Shown here: piece after piece, positions 62,620 through 64,000 of the stretch
Numbering within the stretch: position 1 is the stretch's first letter
Layout: the number at the start of each line of letters is the position of its first letter
NCBI GenBank assembly: GCA_035041965.1
Contig: JAPYMA010000148.1
Span: forward strand, 1 to 64,000
Source of the DNA: Anisakis pegreffii
Lineage: Eukaryota > Nematoda > Chromadorea > Rhabditida > Anisakidae
Length of the DNA: 64,000 nucleotides
Reading direction: 5' to 3'
Translations under genes and position numbers: made by a program
The notes under the pieces: model-generated
Seen by the model: only the letters and a program-made list of their open reading frames with translations
What the model was told of the DNA's origin: nothing
Databases searched by the model: none

Positions 62620-64000
62620 TTATTTATACTCGTGCGTTTCAGAAGAATTTTCCCCAAAAAGCAACACTGAAATCGAGATCATTTCAAGAAAGTATATGAC
62701 AAAAAAAACGCTACAACGACAAACGCTACGATCGTGATAACACTTTCTTAGAACGATCAAACACCTCACCTTCTATAAAACCGTAAAACGTCAAACAATA
62801 CAAATTCATTTTTGAGTATGCCAATGAAACGTTTCATAGATTATTAACGAATTTCAAAACATTCATCACCACTTAAATAACGGTAAACAAATGAAGGAAC
62901 AGTTCGCGTAACGGCTTCGACTTCTGCCTTGTCGCTATGGTGAGCTTGATCAGGACCTAAGGCTTGACCCTGAGATTCAGTGCTAATCTAACTCTGAGCC
63001 ACGCTAACTGTAGATTAATCGCGAGTGACAATAAACACTCTTCAGCCGCATTTCTTCCGTAAAAGCATATTCCTTCAAACATCAAATTACCATAAGAACC
63101 TCAACGTTTCATGCAAATTTCTCGAATTAAAACTTTCAGAACTTTCAATGGGATAATTTTTGAGCCTGAACAATAAAGCCATCTAAACATAGCAATAATA
63201 ATACCTTACATCCTTACTCTTACTTCTAAATTCTCTAGAAAAAAAAAGAATCTATCCGACTCAGGCAATCGTCGTCACTTTTTCTACATTTACTCATGAA
63301 AACGACCCATACGATCTGAAAAGCACTGAAGAGATCTCCTGAAGATCCCAAATGTGATCATGACTTAGGGAATTTTTACGACTAAAAATCCATCATGAAA
63401 AGCCTTAACGACATGTGGAAAGAGCAGCGGAACGGAAACTGACAACTGACAAGTAAGAAATTCAATTTGAACATACACGGGAAATTCATTGCAATATGAA
63501 AGCATATAGTGGCAATAATGTTAGCAATCAAATAACAAATGCAACTGACTTGTATTTTCAATAGAAATAAACGACTGAAAGCAATTGTTTGTGATTGTTT
63601 TGCATTAATTTTCTTGCTTTGTAAGCATCCATAAGCATGCGAATTCAAAAATTCCCAACACTCTTGTAGTTAAATAAAAAATTAGAAGTTTTAGAAACCA
63701 TTTAATTTTTTAAAAGCCTTTGCAATTTAATTCGTATTCGCATTATGATGACAATTCCGAACGAATGACATCGAACAGTGAACGAATACACGAATACTTC
63801 ATAAACTTAGTTACAGCACTATATATCAAGAATTAGTGATAAACTTGCGTTAGTGATAATACTTTTGTTTGATAGAAGTTAGAAATATATTAGAAGTCAC
63901 GAATCAGATCAAATAATCAGATGAATAATAATAAATAAATAATAATCTGGTCAAATAATCCGGGAAACGATGAGAAAAGGTAACATGAACAGGTGATTAG
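62620..64000. other. Upstream flank of PSMA4, no gene seen
   Basis: AT-rich sequence with short open frames only. It presumably holds the PSMA4 leader exon and promoter near its left end. No RNA gene or repeat was recognised. Confidence 0.45.

Overview
The window reads as nuclear DNA of a nematode. It is AT-rich, its genes are split into short exons with TTTCAG-like acceptors, and the gene products are nematode-like: a multi-exon UDP-glycosyltransferase with a signal peptide and a C-terminal anchor, a GH37 trehalase, and small housekeeping proteins. The species cannot be named from sequence alone; a spirurine or ascarid-type worm is only a guess. There is no bacterial operon, no CRISPR array and no recognisable viral gene.

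Layout: (1) 1-11.3 kb is repeats. A dispersed family here called R forms arrays at 1-1.5 kb and 9.6-11.2 kb. Between them lies a long composite repeat here called X (3.4-9.0 kb), which contains GC-rich, hairpin-dense modules. (2) 11.7-12.4 kb holds a foldback element, a perfect hairpin and a tRNA-like relic. (3) 14.0-24.9 kb is a plus-strand gene block: CHCHD2/CHCHD10-like, 3-hydroxyisobutyrate dehydrogenase and GLOD4-like, with an 8-bp-duplicated hAT-like MITE between the last two. (4) 25.7-31.4 kb is repeats again: an R array of about 233-bp units, then X in inverted orientation, so the gene block sits in the loop of an inverted repeat with arms several kb long. (5) 33.8-40.6 kb is a nine-exon UGT. 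One intron carries a decayed hAT transposon with perfect 8-bp target duplications and a transposase C-terminus; another carries a second copy of the MITE. (6) 41.0-42.0 kb is a candidate small unknown gene, tail to tail with (7) the minus-strand trehalase (42.4-47.0 kb). (8) About 47-56.8 kb has no gene I can support. (9) 56.8-62.1 kb holds two minus-strand genes, a USE1-like ER SNARE and proteasome subunit alpha 4 (PSMA4).

The genes do not form one pathway. Two are mitochondrial by family (CHCHD and HIBADH, the latter in valine catabolism). GLOD4 is a glyoxalase-fold protein, UGT is ER detoxification, trehalase is sugar metabolism, USE1 is Golgi-to-ER traffic and PSMA4 is the 20S proteasome. 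The six recognised multi-exon genes can be joined in phase without a frame break, so they look functional. The least explained material is the X/R repeat system, especially its conserved hairpins with compensatory changes. All exon borders come from reading splice signals and protein similarity by eye.
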